Program-made: the position numbers and the translations under genes
From: Sulfuricurvum sp.
Lineage (GTDB): Bacteria; Campylobacterota; Campylobacteria; Campylobacterales; Sulfurimonadaceae
Assembly (NCBI GenBank): GCA_028710885.1
Contig: JAQTTG010000001.1
Coordinates: 186,001-250,000, forward strand
Length of the DNA: 64,000 nucleotides
Direction of reading: 5' to 3'
Shown here: in pieces, positions 18,335 through 27,640 of the stretch
Layout of the letters: each line of letters begins with the position of its first letter
Position numbering within the stretch: position 1 is the stretch's first letter
Notes under the pieces: model-generated
What the model was told of the DNA's origin: nothing
What the model saw: only the letters and a program-made list of their open reading frames with translations
Database searches by the model: none

Positions 18335-18676
18335 TTATAGCTTAAGTACCCCACTCACCCGTGCAACGCTGTCACTTTTATGCAGACTCAATCGTACAAC
18401 CGAATCTTTCAAAGCGTTCAAATCATGTAATACATTCGGTTCCAAGGCTATTACATCTCCCGAACCGAAAATAATCCGCTCATCCCCTACTCCGAAATCA
18501 ATCTCTCCGCGAATGATCATCACCGTAATCGGGAATGATGTTTTATGGGCCTTCATCGATTGACCTTCACGGAAAACGATCCGTATCTCTTTGGTAAACT
18601 CGTTGACCAATATAGGGGTAATAACAGGCAGTGTATCGCCGTAAGTAATGTCGGCTAAAAATGAGCAGTGTTGCAT
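18335..18676 (-). CDS. Small cupin-domain protein
   Basis: A 113-residue single-domain cupin. The beta-barrel pattern is visible: Met-Lys-Ala-His-Lys-Thr-Ser-Phe-Pro, a Gly-Glu-Ile-Asp-Phe-Gly-Val-Gly turn, then Gly-Ser-Gly-Asp-Val-Ile-Ala-Leu-Glu-Pro-Asn-Val-Leu-His. The two His and a Glu could bind a metal. The substrate is unknown; small cupins of this kind often sense or isomerise small molecules. ATG at 18676 is preferred to 18682 for its spacing from AAAGG. It stands 7 bases before coaX and probably heads the cupin-coaX-hisG operon. Confidence 0.75.
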   Translation of the reverse strand: MQHCSFLADITYGDTLPVITPILVNEFTKEIRIVFREGQSMKAHKTSFPITVMIIRGEIDFGVGDERIIFGSGDVIALEPNVLHDLNALKDSVVRLSLHKSDSVARVSGVLKL

Positions 18677-18830
18677 AATCATCCTTTTTTATTTAGGATA
18701 ATAGCTTTAAGATGAGAATATACTCTTGATGGATATCAATTATTCACATGAAAATAAGATTTTTTTATGATTTTTCTTTTATATACTAAACTTTAAAATA
18801 ATCCATCTTAAAGAATTGAGCATACTATCA

Positions 18831-20357
18831 ATGAGCGTTGAAAAACACAATGAAAAATTAAAAGAGCTTAAAAATTTAGCCGAAGACATCTGTGTACTTT
18901 ATGTCGAAGACAATTCAGGATTGCGTCAAAATATTCAACAGTTACTGCACAAATTATTCACCAATGTCTTTGTCGCGGAAGACGGTCTTGAGGGATATCA
19001 AGTATTTAGTCAGTATAAACCAAAATTGATCATTACCGATATCAATATGCCTAAAATGAACGGACTCGATATGGCAAAAAAAATCAAAGTAGAAGAGCCA
19101 AATACTAAAATTATTTATATCACCGCCTATAGTGAAAAAGAGTATCTTTTTCAGGCAATAGAAGCCGGTGTTTATCGTTATCTTCCCAAACCTGCAAAAG
19201 TAAACCAGCTGATCGATGCTCTTTACGAGGCTGTAAAATCAGTTCATTATGAAGAGAGTAAACATCTTTTTGATAATCAGCTCAAGGATATTTTTAATTA
19301 TCAGAATAATCTTTTACTCATGTTTAAAAATGGCAAACCTGTCATTGTAAATCAGCGTTTTTTAGATTTTTTCAGCGTTGAGAATATAGAAGAGTTTTTC
19401 CATCATAATCCGTCATTGGAATCTATGCTTAAAGAACATCAAGGATTTTTGTATACAACTGAGACTGGAACATGGTTTGAAACTGCTGTTCAGAATCCGG
19501 GGAAACTTTATCATACAAAAATTATTGATCATAATAATGAAAACCGTCATCTTATCATGAAACTTCGTGAAATTCCAGAAAAACAAGGCTCAGTAATTGT
19601 TTCATTTGACGATGTTACGGAACTCAATTTACTTGGCTTATACGATAAAGATTCAGCGGCAAACGATAAAGCACAACAAGACAAAAAAACTGTATTAAAA
19701 TTTATGAAAATTGTTAATGAAAACCATGCAGAGGTAAAACTGCATAATTTTTATCGTGGGCTGACGATTACCAATCCTGCAGTCATTGTTCTTCTTGATG
19801 ATGAGCGAGTGATTCTTAAAACCTCTTATTCTCAATTAAAAATTGTGAAACTTGTTAAAAACATGACTATCAGCTCCGAAATATTCCCTTCTGCTGTATT
19901 ATGTAAATTAGTACAAGAAGTTGATTTTGACAAACAAACTATTCATCTTACAAATATGCAATTTATTCAGCGAAGTGGAAATGACCGTCAGAATACTCGT
20001 CTTGAACCAGAAGAAAATCATAAAATATCTCTTTTTTTGGAGGAAAAAAAGTTTTTCGGCGAAATCAAGATTATTGATATATCTATTGTTTCAGTCAAAC
20101 TCGAACTTAATGCATTACCACCAGCGATTGCCGTTGATCAAGAAGTAAACATTTCAATGGTACTCCCCACTCCAGGTGCACCATTAAATATTAATACACC
20201 AGCAAAGATCTATCGTATCGATGAATACAAACGCCATTTTCACATCGTATTAATTTATAACCTTAGTGAACTGGCACATAAAAATCTTATGGAATATCTT
20301 GCACAACGTCAAATGGCATTGATACGTGAGTTTAAAGCACTTGAGATTAACTTATGA
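18831..20357 (+). CDS. Response regulator with REC and C-terminal PilZ-like domain
   Basis: About 508 residues. The receiver domain (about 15-135) has the acidic pocket in Tyr-Val-Glu-Asp-Asn and the phospho-acceptor Asp in Ile-Thr-Asp-Ile-Asn-Met-Pro-Lys-Met-Asn-Gly near residue 69, plus the Lys-Pro loop. A middle region (about 150-260) looks like a degenerate PAS-type domain. The C-terminal 110 residues resemble PilZ: Arg-Gln-Asn-Thr-Arg fits the RxxxR motif that binds c-di-GMP, and Asp-Ile-Ser-Ile-Val-Ser fits (D/N)xSxxG except that Ser replaces Gly. It could link phosphorelay to c-di-GMP. An alternative TTG start lies at 18816. It overlaps the next kinase gene by 4 bases. Confidence 0.82.
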   Translation: MSVEKHNEKLKELKNLAEDICVLYVEDNSGLRQNIQQLLHKLFTNVFVAEDGLEGYQVFSQYKPKLIITDINMPKMNGLDMAKKIKVEEPNTKIIYITAYSEKEYLFQAIEAGVYRYLPKPAKVNQLIDALYEAVKSVHYEESKHLFDNQLKDIFNYQNNLLLMFKNGKPVIVNQRFLDFFSVENIEEFFHHNPSLESMLKEHQGFLYTTETGTWFETAVQNPGKLYHTKIIDHNNENRHLIMKLREIPEKQGSVIVSFDDVTELNLLGLYDKDSAANDKAQQDKKTVLKFMKIVNENHAEVKLHNFYRGLTITNPAVIVLLDDERVILKTSYSQLKIVKLVKNMTISSEIFPSAVLCKLVQEVDFDKQTIHLTNMQFIQRSGNDRQNTRLEPEENHKISLFLEEKKFFGEIKIIDISIVSVKLELNALPPAIAVDQEVNISMVLPTPGAPLNINTPAKIYRIDEYKRHFHIVLIYNLSELAHKNLMEYLAQRQMALIREFKALEINL

Positions 20358-21946
20358 TTCCTCATACTCTTAATGAACAACTATTTGAAGTGGGTGAAAT
20401 TATTGATCACAGTATGAATGAAATCTATACTTTTGATCCAGAAAGCCTACATTTTACCTATGGTAATCGAAGTGCCATTGATAATTTAGGATATTCATTT
20501 GATGAACTAACACAGATGACTTTATTAGATATTAATGCTGAATATAGCTATAGAAGATTTTTGAAACGCATACAACCATTAAAAGAAGAAAGAACTCAAC
20601 AACTTGTTTTTGAAGCGCTCCATCGACACAAAAGTGGAAAGACTTATAATGTAGAAGTTCACATGCAACTCATAACTTTACATGGCAAAAAATCTATACT
20701 TGCTATTGCATTGGATACATCAGATCGAAAAAAATTACAAGAGCAGCTAGAACAAAAAAATGAATTGTACAAAAAAATAGTAAGTGAACTGGCTGAACAA
20801 GCAAATATTTTAGTACGCTATAAAGATAAAATAGACAAAAACATCATAGTATCTATGACAGATAAAAATGGCTTTATTACCCATATCAGCGAAGAATTTG
20901 AAAAGGCAACAGGATATACAAAGCAAGAAGTAATAGGAAATACTCATGCATTATTTCGACATCCAGATATGTCAAAAATATTTTATCGTGAGATGTGGAA
21001 TATTTTATTAAAAGATAAAGAGTGGAAAGGAGAAATAAAAAATCGCCATAAAAATGGCAGTGAATACTGGCTATTTTCACATATTGTTTCAGATCACGAT
21101 ACAGAAGGAAATTTGATCGGATACAGTGCGATTGCACATGACATAACAAATAAAAAGAAACTCGAATCTCTGAGTAATGAGCTCGAAGAACGTATAAAAA
21201 ATGAAGTAGAAAAAAATCGCGTTCAAACTGCCCAGATGGTTGAACAATCACGCTTAGCACAAATGGGAGAGATGATTAGCATGATCGCGCATCAGTGGCG
21301 ACAACCGCTTGCATCTATTTCAGCAATCTCATCAACACTGAGTATAGATGTCATGATGGATGATTATAAAAAAGATTTTTTTGAAGAGAGACTGGAGTCT
21401 ATTGCTGAAATTGCTCAGCATCTTTCATCCACAATCGATGATTTCAGAGGTTTTTTCAAAAAAGAAAAGAAAAAAGAGTCCATTTATCCTCGTGAAATTA
21501 TTCAAGGATGTCTAAATATTATAGGACCTACACTCGAAAATACTGGAATAAAGGTCACAACAATATTTGAAGAAACGACCCCTCTTTACAGCTATACAAA
21601 CGAGCTCAAACAAGTAATCTTAAATATCTTGAAAAATGCTGAAGATGCTTTGCTCGATTCCAATAGTCTAGAAAAAAAAATTGAAATTCATTGTTATGAA
21701 AAAGACAGTTATAGCTATATTTCTATTGAAGATAATGCAGGAGGCGTTCCAAACAACATTATCAATAAAATATTTGATCCCTATTTCAGTACTAAAAAAC
21801 AAAAAGATGGTACTGGATTGGGGCTTTATATGTCAAAAACCATCATCGAAGAGCACTGTAGAGGGAATTTATCGTCACAAAATACTAAAGATGGCGCATG
21901 CTTTCTTTTACGCTTCAATTTAAACAATAAAGAAAAAAACCTATGA
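20354..21946 (+). CDS. PAS-PAS sensor histidine kinase (soluble)
   Basis: A 530-residue kinase without membrane segments. PAS domain 1 is at about 20-125. PAS domain 2 (about 165-270) contains Phe-Arg-His-Pro-Asp-Met, the same signature as the CetB-like proteins, and so may bind flavin. The dimerisation helix has the phospho-acceptor in Ile-Ala-His-Gln-Trp-Arg-Gln-Pro-Leu near residue 312, and the ATPase domain shows Asn-Ala-Glu-Asp-Ala, Asp-Asn-Ala-Gly-Gly-Val and Gly-Thr-Gly-Leu-Gly-Leu. The start (ATGA) overlaps the stop of the REC-PilZ gene and its end overlaps the next REC gene, so partners are encoded side by side. A cytoplasmic redox or oxygen input is a reasonable guess. Confidence 0.88.
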   Translation: MIPHTLNEQLFEVGEIIDHSMNEIYTFDPESLHFTYGNRSAIDNLGYSFDELTQMTLLDINAEYSYRRFLKRIQPLKEERTQQLVFEALHRHKSGKTYNVEVHMQLITLHGKKSILAIALDTSDRKKLQEQLEQKNELYKKIVSELAEQANILVRYKDKIDKNIIVSMTDKNGFITHISEEFEKATGYTKQEVIGNTHALFRHPDMSKIFYREMWNILLKDKEWKGEIKNRHKNGSEYWLFSHIVSDHDTEGNLIGYSAIAHDITNKKKLESLSNELEERIKNEVEKNRVQTAQMVEQSRLAQMGEMISMIAHQWRQPLASISAISSTLSIDVMMDDYKKDFFEERLESIAEIAQHLSSTIDDFRGFFKKEKKKESIYPREIIQGCLNIIGPTLENTGIKVTTIFEETTPLYSYTNELKQVILNILKNAEDALLDSNSLEKKIEIHCYEKDSYSYISIEDNAGGVPNNIINKIFDPYFSTKKQKDGTGLGLYMSKTIIEEHCRGNLSSQNTKDGACFLLRFNLNNKEKNL

Positions 21947-22362
21947 ATACCGATACAAAAAATTTAAAAGAATTTTGCAAGAAGAAACACCTACTCTATG
22001 TAGAAGACAATGATGAAACACGGTTTTATACGTTGGAATTTTTAAGCCGTTTTTTTGATCAAATAAGCATTGCAAAAGATGGAATTGAGGGTATTGAAAA
22101 TTTTATACAATATCCTTCCGATTTTATTCTTGCTGATATCAATATGCCTAAAATGGGGGGAATTGAAATGGCCAAATATATTCGGAATCTTAACAATATT
22201 ATCCCAATTATATTGCTTTCAGCCCATAATGAAGAAGATATTTATGAGACAGCTTTAAATAACGGGATTAAGTATTATCTTACTAAACCTCTTGACGTAT
22301 TTCAATTTCTCACAACGATGAAAGATATCATGAATGAAAGTGAAAATCGATATGCACTCTAA
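21943..22362 (+). CDS. Single-domain response regulator (REC only)
   Basis: A 139-residue stand-alone receiver. Motifs are Tyr-Val-Glu-Asp-Asn-Asp near residue 20, the phospho-acceptor Asp in Ala-Asp-Ile-Asn-Met-Pro-Lys-Met-Gly-Gly near 66, a Ser-Ala switch, and Thr-Lys-Pro. It has no output domain, so it probably acts as a phosphate relay or binds another protein, like CheY. It overlaps the kinase genes on both sides (4 bases upstream, up to 29 downstream), implying coupled translation. Confidence 0.88.
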   Translation: MNTDTKNLKEFCKKKHLLYVEDNDETRFYTLEFLSRFFDQISIAKDGIEGIENFIQYPSDFILADINMPKMGGIEMAKYIRNLNNIIPIILLSAHNEEDIYETALNNGIKYYLTKPLDVFQFLTTMKDIMNESENRYAL

Positions 22363-24772
22363 TCATTTAAAGCGTAATACTTTTTTAGCACTATTTAGCA
22401 TTATAACACTCTCATTTGGAACCATTTTTTACATCTTTTATATGTTTCAATCCAATAGATTAGAGGAAACCAAAGCCCAATACTACCAAAAGATCAAAAG
22501 CTCTTTTGAAAAAAATGTCGAATTACATTTAAAAGAGCACTATACGGCAACTGCTGAAGCTTTCTTAACAGATGAGATAATAAAAGCAGTTGCACAAAAA
22601 GATAGAAAAAAGCTTATAACCTTGACACAAAATAAATACAACCAACTCAAAGCAGAAGATGAGTATTTAGAAATCATGCACTTTCATCAAAGTGATGGTA
22701 TTTCGCTCCTACGACTTCATGATTTAACTAGATACGGCGATAATATAGCCGAAAAAAGGGCTATTATCTCAACAGTTCATAAACAACATGTACTGCTATG
22801 TGGTTTTGATCTTGGATTCAAAGGATTCGCTTACCGAGTAGTTATCCCGCTATTTTACAAAAAAAAATATGTCGGAGCTCTTGAAATAGGAGCAAATCCT
22901 AAAAAAATTCTCGATCTGGTAACCCACTTCAATAACATACAAGGAATATTAAATTTTGATGATAATCATCAAAATTTTCAATACAAAGAAATAAAAAATA
23001 AAAATATCATAGATATCCTTCCAAAAAATAAAGTATTACCTCCATATTTTGAGATAAACGATCATGATCATTATTTTGCTGTATATTCATTCAAAATAAC
23101 TTCTTATGATTTAAAACCCCGAGGAGAATTTATCTTTTTTGATGATTTAACAAAGGAAAATAAACAATACACAGATGCAATTAAAAATATGGTAATTACC
23201 TTTATTGTTCTTATTGTAGTACTCTATTTTTTCCTAAATCTTGTATTTAATCACTATACAAATGCATTATCGCGTGTTACAAAGAGAACAAAAGCGATTT
23301 TAGATACCCAAAATAACATTGTATTAGTCAGTAACGGCGAAAAGATCATCGAAGCAAATAAGACTTTTTTTGATTTTATAGGTTTTTTCGATTTAAAAAG
23401 TTTTTTAAAACAATACAATTGCATATGTGATTTATTCGTACGTGAAGAGTGTTACTTAGAACCAAAAATGGGTGAAATAACATGGACTGAGTATATCCTT
23501 ATTCATCCAGATTTGACCCATTTAGCAAAAATAATCAAAAATGATCAAGTATACACCTTTAAAGTATTTGCGAATAAACTTGATAATGATATTGTTGTTA
23601 GCATGCAAGATATCACTCAAGAACTTCAAAGAGAACAAAAGCTCAAAGAGAGTGAAAAAAGTCTTAATAAGGCGCAAAGAATCGCACATTTAGGAAATTG
23701 GGAACTGAATTTAAATACAAATGAGCTTTGCTGGTCAGACGAAATATTTTCCATTTTTGAAATAGATAAAAATCAATTTTCTGCATCATATACAGCATTT
23801 TTACAATTGGTACATCCTGATGACAGATCGGCAGTAAACACAGCTTATAATAATTCCTTGATAAAAAAAGAGAAGTATGAAATTACACATAGACTTCAGA
23901 TGCCAGATGGAAGAATCAAATACGTTCATGAGCAATGCGATACTACATTCGATGAAGATGGGAAGCCATTGGTCTCATTTGGTATTGTGCATGATATTAC
24001 TATAAGTGTGATATCCGAAAAAAAATTACGAGAAAAAGACACCCTACTTCAACAACAATCTCGTCTAGCAGCACTGGGCGAAATGATAGGAAATATAGCT
24101 CATCAATGGAGACAACCGCTTGGCTCAATTTCAGCAATTGCAGGCTCTATCATCATCGAAAAAGAGCTTGACATGGAAATTAATACCGATACGCTTGTAT
24201 CACAAATGACCAATATCAATAATCAAGTACAATACCTCTCAAAAACGATAGACGATTTTAGAAACTATCTAAAAAAAGATCAAAATCTGACTCTATTTAA
24301 TATATCAAAAGTTTTATTTGATGCTATCAATATAGCAAAAGCGAGCTATGATGACAGCCATATAACAATCTATACAAATTTTGACACCGATATTACCTAT
24401 CTCGGATCTAAAAGTATCTTATCTCAGGTAATTCTTAATCTCCTCTCTAATGCGAAAGATGCTTTGATTCAAAATGAAATCGAGAATAAAATAGTAACAA
24501 TAACTCTCAATCAATCACATGATATGATCATAATTACCGTTAAAGATAACGGAGGAGGTGTCAGAGATGACATCAAAGATAAAATATTTGACCCGTATTT
24601 CACCACAAAACATCAGTCACAAGGGACAGGTTTAGGTTTGTACATGAGTAGTCAAATTATTCAAAACCATTTACAAGGTCATTTATATGTTTCAAATATA
24701 GAAGATAGCAATGGACTCGGAGCGTCTTTTGTACTGAAATTTCCAAACATGCGCCATCATGTGTCGAATTGA
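22334..24772 (+). CDS. Membrane sensor histidine kinase with Cache-like and PAS domains
   Basis: An 812-residue kinase. TM1 is at about 15-37 and TM2 at about 282-303, with a periplasmic Cache-like sensor of about 240 residues between them. Two PAS-type modules follow (about 325-430 and 450-560, the second with a PAC motif Gly-Arg-Ile-Lys-Tyr-Val-His). The dimerisation helix carries Ile-Ala-His-Gln-Trp-Arg-Gln-Pro near residue 588, and the ATPase domain shows Asn-Ala-Lys-Asp-Ala, Asp-Asn-Gly-Gly-Gly-Val and Gly-Thr-Gly-Leu-Gly-Leu. The H-box sequence is nearly the same as in the upstream kinase, so both could address the same receivers. The start could also be the ATG at 22352, which reduces overlap with the receiver gene. 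The region is notably AT-rich. Confidence 0.87.
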   Translation: MKVKIDMHSNHLKRNTFLALFSIITLSFGTIFYIFYMFQSNRLEETKAQYYQKIKSSFEKNVELHLKEHYTATAEAFLTDEIIKAVAQKDRKKLITLTQNKYNQLKAEDEYLEIMHFHQSDGISLLRLHDLTRYGDNIAEKRAIISTVHKQHVLLCGFDLGFKGFAYRVVIPLFYKKKYVGALEIGANPKKILDLVTHFNNIQGILNFDDNHQNFQYKEIKNKNIIDILPKNKVLPPYFEINDHDHYFAVYSFKITSYDLKPRGEFIFFDDLTKENKQYTDAIKNMVITFIVLIVVLYFFLNLVFNHYTNALSRVTKRTKAILDTQNNIVLVSNGEKIIEANKTFFDFIGFFDLKSFLKQYNCICDLFVREECYLEPKMGEITWTEYILIHPDLTHLAKIIKNDQVYTFKVFANKLDNDIVVSMQDITQELQREQKLKESEKSLNKAQRIAHLGNWELNLNTNELCWSDEIFSIFEIDKNQFSASYTAFLQLVHPDDRSAVNTAYNNSLIKKEKYEITHRLQMPDGRIKYVHEQCDTTFDEDGKPLVSFGIVHDITISVISEKKLREKDTLLQQQSRLAALGEMIGNIAHQWRQPLGSISAIAGSIIIEKELDMEINTDTLVSQMTNINNQVQYLSKTIDDFRNYLKKDQNLTLFNISKVLFDAINIAKASYDDSHITIYTNFDTDITYLGSKSILSQVILNLLSNAKDALIQNEIENKIVTITLNQSHDMIIITVKDNGGGVRDDIKDKIFDPYFTTKHQSQGTGLGLYMSSQIIQNHLQGHLYVSNIEDSNGLGASFVLKFPNMRHHVSN

Positions 24773-24861
24773 AATTTTTAACAATTAACTAAAAAAATTT
24801 AATATGATTATTTTATGATAATTTTTATATATACTATCCTAAATAAATTTTAGGAAAAAAT

Positions 24862-25101
24862 ATGAGCTTATATAATGAAGAAGATTTATTCAAAAAAACA
24901 GTAGATGAAATCAATAATGAACTTCTAGATATTTTATCTGAAGTTGCAAATACAGTTTCTATGGAAGAAAAATATATTAATAGCGGTTTAGAAATCAAAA
25001 AACAAGCAAAACTAGCAAAGATATTAGAACGTATTCAGTGCCTTCAAAAGGATATTGATGAGGAAAAAAACAAAATAATTTTTAATAATAATGAGGTTTA
25101 A
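24862..25101 (+). CDS. Small coiled-coil protein of unknown function (79 aa)
   Basis: I do not recognise this protein. It is almost entirely helical with heptad-like spacing of Leu and Ile, highly charged, and without Cys or signal peptide. An AGGAAAAA ribosome site lies at 24852-24859. A gap of 89 AT-rich bases with TATA-like words separates it from the kinase gene, so it may have its own promoter. Its stop lies one base away from the stop of the convergent recombinase gene. It could be an adaptor for the signalling operon or an unrelated small protein. Confidence 0.6.
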   Translation: MSLYNEEDLFKKTVDEINNELLDILSEVANTVSMEEKYINSGLEIKKQAKLAKILERIQCLQKDIDEEKNKIIFNNNEV

Positions 25102-25102
25102 G

Positions 25103-25924
25103 CTAGTGAGTTGCCATCGGATGATGACTGAAAACCGTCTCTTGAAGATTCTGTTTTTGAACATGCGTATAGATTTGCGTAGTCAGTAACGATGCATGTC
25201 CGAGTAGTTCCTGAACCACGCGAAGATCAGCACCTCCGAGGATCAGTGCCGTTGCATAGGAGTGGCGCAAAGCGTGAGGAGAAATACCCAAATATTTTTG
25301 GGTGATTTTAAAGGCCGAAATTCGGCTCAACGGCTCACCGCGATAGTTAAGCCATAATGTTCGTTTAGTATACGGACATGCCTCTTGATAAGCACGAAGC
25401 GCTTTTAACGCTTCAGGGGCAATCGGAACATACCGCTCTTTTTCTCCTTTTCCATGACGAATACGAAGCCACTCTCCCTCGATATCTCCTTCCTCTGCTG
25501 CCAAACATTCACTAACGCGTACACCCGTTGCATACATAAATAAAATCATTGCATAATCGCGTGACCCGATCCAGTCACTTCGATCAATTAACAAAAGACT
25601 AGATTGAATTGTTTCATAGGTAAGATATTTTGGAAGATTTTTTGGTATTTTGGAAAGAGAAAATTTTACAGATGATGATTCAAAATGATTGCGATGGCAA
25701 AAATCTAGAAATGAGTTAAAAGAAGAGAGTTTACGATTAAGAGTTCGTTTGTTCTGAATCATACCTAAAACCGTAAAAACGGCTTTAGAATCCAATGAAA
25801 TTATATCGCTTCCTGCAAGTTTTTCAATCTCTCCAAGATCATAAGCATAAGCCTCAATTGTTCGAGGGCTGAGTGCTTTAATCACTGTTATATATTCAAT
25901 AAAAGCTTCGAGCTCTCTCGACAT
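25103..25924 (-). CDS. Tyrosine recombinase, Xer type
   Basis: A 273-residue site-specific recombinase with a SAM-like N-terminal DNA-binding domain (about 1-85) and a catalytic domain. Catalytic residues are visible: Arg in Ala-Thr-Gly-Val-Arg-Val-Ser-Glu, Lys in His-Gly-Lys-Gly-Glu-Lys, His-x-x-Arg in Pro-His-Ala-Leu-Arg-His-Ser, His in Leu-Leu-Gly-His-Ala, and Tyr in Gln-Ile-Tyr-Thr-His. The compact size, complete motifs and stable position behind housekeeping genes suggest the chromosome-dimer-resolving Xer enzyme working with FtsK, rather than a phage integrase. It is shorter than the XerH of Campylobacter. It shares an operon with the BamB-like and YfgM-like genes through one-base overlaps. 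Confidence 0.88.
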   Translation of the reverse strand: MSRELEAFIEYITVIKALSPRTIEAYAYDLGEIEKLAGSDIISLDSKAVFTVLGMIQNKRTLNRKLSSFNSFLDFCHRNHFESSSVKFSLSKIPKNLPKYLTYETIQSSLLLIDRSDWIGSRDYAMILFMYATGVRVSECLAAEEGDIEGEWLRIRHGKGEKERYVPIAPEALKALRAYQEACPYTKRTLWLNYRGEPLSRISAFKITQKYLGISPHALRHSYATALILGGADLRVVQELLGHASLLTTQIYTHVQKQNLQETVFSHHPMATH

Positions 25925-26922
25925 TATTTAAAATTGATATAGCGATCGTCGAAGTAAAAGCTGTCATCTCCGACAAAAACTTTATTATCATCATCCATAT
26001 CAATATCATACACATCATACGATAAGAGATTTTTACTGAGTGCAATCATATATCCCTCTTTTTCCATCACAAATACACGATCATTTTGAACACTGATACC
26101 GACGAAATGTGCAAAAGGAAATTTCTTTTTTGCTTTGAATTGTAATGTTGGACTTAGTGCAATCACTTCACCTTGCTTAGTCGTTAACCATATTCCATCC
26201 GGAGTATACGCAATATTGCGGATTTCATACTTTTCGCGAGACTCTTTTTGAGAGAGTGCAAGAATGCCACTATTGGTTGAAGCTACAAGATTATTATTAA
26301 TAACATTGAGATAGGTGATATTGTTGAAATACTCTTCTGAGCTAACAACAACAGAACGTAGGACCTGTTTTGTATCCGAATTAACAATTACCAGCTTTCC
26401 ATCCAACGTTAAAAAAACAACAAGTTCTTTCAAGAAATAAGGATTTGCAATTCTGGCATCAACAGCAACTGCACTTCCTGATGACTCTTTAAAAAGAAGT
26501 TTTTTAGACTCCAATGAATAAAGAGCCATTTCATTGTTGGTAAATAAAATAGCAACAACATCACCTTGAACGGATGCCGCAGCAACACCGCGTTTTAACT
26601 CGAATGTTATATTAGCATCGGTCCCATCTTCAGGAGAAAAAAGCAGATTTCCTTCAGGGCTTTCACTAATAACATAAGAGTCACTTATATTAATTAAACG
26701 ATATTCTTTAGGTATTTTAAGTGATTTTAACCCATGTTTTGTCAAAAGATGTCCATCATCCAAAACAGCTGCTGACTGAGTAACACTTGCAATAGGCGAA
26801 TTCAAATGTCCGGCATTTCGCCATTCACCTTTGACGTGTTCAGGTTTAAAAACTTCTTTATGAGAACAGCCCGTAAAAATAATTGCAGCTACAGTGGCAG
26901 ACACCAACAGTAGATGTCTCAT
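25924..26922 (-). CDS. BamB-like outer-membrane lipoprotein
   Basis: A 332-residue lipoprotein. The signal peptide ends in a lipobox (Ile-Phe-Thr-Gly-Cys, Cys near residue 19). The rest consists of repeating beta-propeller-like blades (about 40-residue repeats with patterns such as Val-Ala-Ile-Leu-Phe and Gly-Ile-Leu-Ala-Leu). Its position directly after a YfgM-like gene mirrors the yfgM-bamB order of E. coli, where BamB helps the BAM complex insert outer-membrane barrels. Sequence similarity to BamB is weak by eye, so the name rests on fold and context. It overlaps its neighbours by one base on both sides. Confidence 0.65.
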   Translation of the reverse strand: MRHLLLVSATVAAIIFTGCSHKEVFKPEHVKGEWRNAGHLNSPIASVTQSAAVLDDGHLLTKHGLKSLKIPKEYRLINISDSYVISESPEGNLLFSPEDGTDANITFELKRGVAAASVQGDVVAILFTNNEMALYSLESKKLLFKESSGSAVAVDARIANPYFLKELVVFLTLDGKLVIVNSDTKQVLRSVVVSSEEYFNNITYLNVINNNLVASTNSGILALSQKESREKYEIRNIAYTPDGIWLTTKQGEVIALSPTLQFKAKKKFPFAHFVGISVQNDRVFVMEKEGYMIALSKNLLSYDVYDIDMDDDNKVFVGDDSFYFDDRYINFK

Positions 26923-27518
26923 TAGTTGACTCCGTAATGAGACAATGACTGCCCCACTTTATACATAGGTGATGATTCAGGAATAAGTGCGATTTTTTCG
27001 TGTGCTTGCTTAGTATCATTGTGTTCAATAGCAATGACAGCCAATTCGACTGCTGCCAAATCTTTATAAAGCGCTCCTTGCTTTTTTGTATAAACATCAA
27101 GTTCATTTGCATTTCCAGCAATAGCAGCAGATTCATATTCTGCTAAATCTGCAACACCAAATGCCTTTGAATTTTTTAACGTATCCAATACGGTTATATT
27201 TTTTTGTGCAATCCCACGTGAAAGTGTCCAAACATCAAATAAGTCAGGGTTTTCACCCTTCAAGGTTGCCAATGCTTTAGAATCAGTAGGATTTTTTAAT
27301 AGTGCATTGAATGCATTATTGGAACGTTCAATCTTAGCATTGGAATATGCTTGATAGCCTACTGCACCACCTGCAGCCAATAATAAAGCAACTACACTGA
27401 CCATTAGAGGTTTTTGGTATCGTTTTACGAAACGCTCTGTTCTAACGGCACTTTCAAAAAATTTCTCTTCAGAATTCAGCTCCTCTCTGAGGGCCTCCAT
27501 ATTCTCTTTTAGACTCAA
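26922..27518 (-). CDS. YfgM-like tetratricopeptide membrane protein
   Basis: A 198-residue protein with a short cytoplasmic N-terminus rich in Glu and Arg, one membrane anchor (about 36-56, Val-Ser-Val-Val-Ala-Leu-Leu-Leu-Ala-Ala-Gly) and a periplasmic helical-repeat domain. This matches the YfgM/TPR_21 layout. YfgM in E. coli is an ancillary SecYEG subunit that links to periplasmic chaperones. It is the first gene of the yfgM-bamB-xer operon and is divergent from gatC across about 120 bases that must hold both promoters. Confidence 0.75.
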   Translation of the reverse strand: MSLKENMEALREELNSEEKFFESAVRTERFVKRYQKPLMVSVVALLLAAGGAVGYQAYSNAKIERSNNAFNALLKNPTDSKALATLKGENPDLFDVWTLSRGIAQKNITVLDTLKNSKAFGVADLAEYESAAIAGNANELDVYTKKQGALYKDLAAVELAVIAIEHNDTKQAHEKIALIPESSPMYKVGQSLSHYGVN

Positions 27519-27640
27519 AATGGCTCCTGTCTTTCACAATCATTAATTAGGCAATAATATCTTACACTTCGTTAAAGTTTTGTAAACCTATTTTTAGGGT
27601 ACAATTATTTTTCATAAATTTATCACAACTTAGGTTAACC

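Noticed and set aside
25103-25924. Prophage or integrative element marked by a tyrosine recombinase
   Set aside because: No phage or conjugation genes are near, and the gene is coupled to envelope housekeeping genes.
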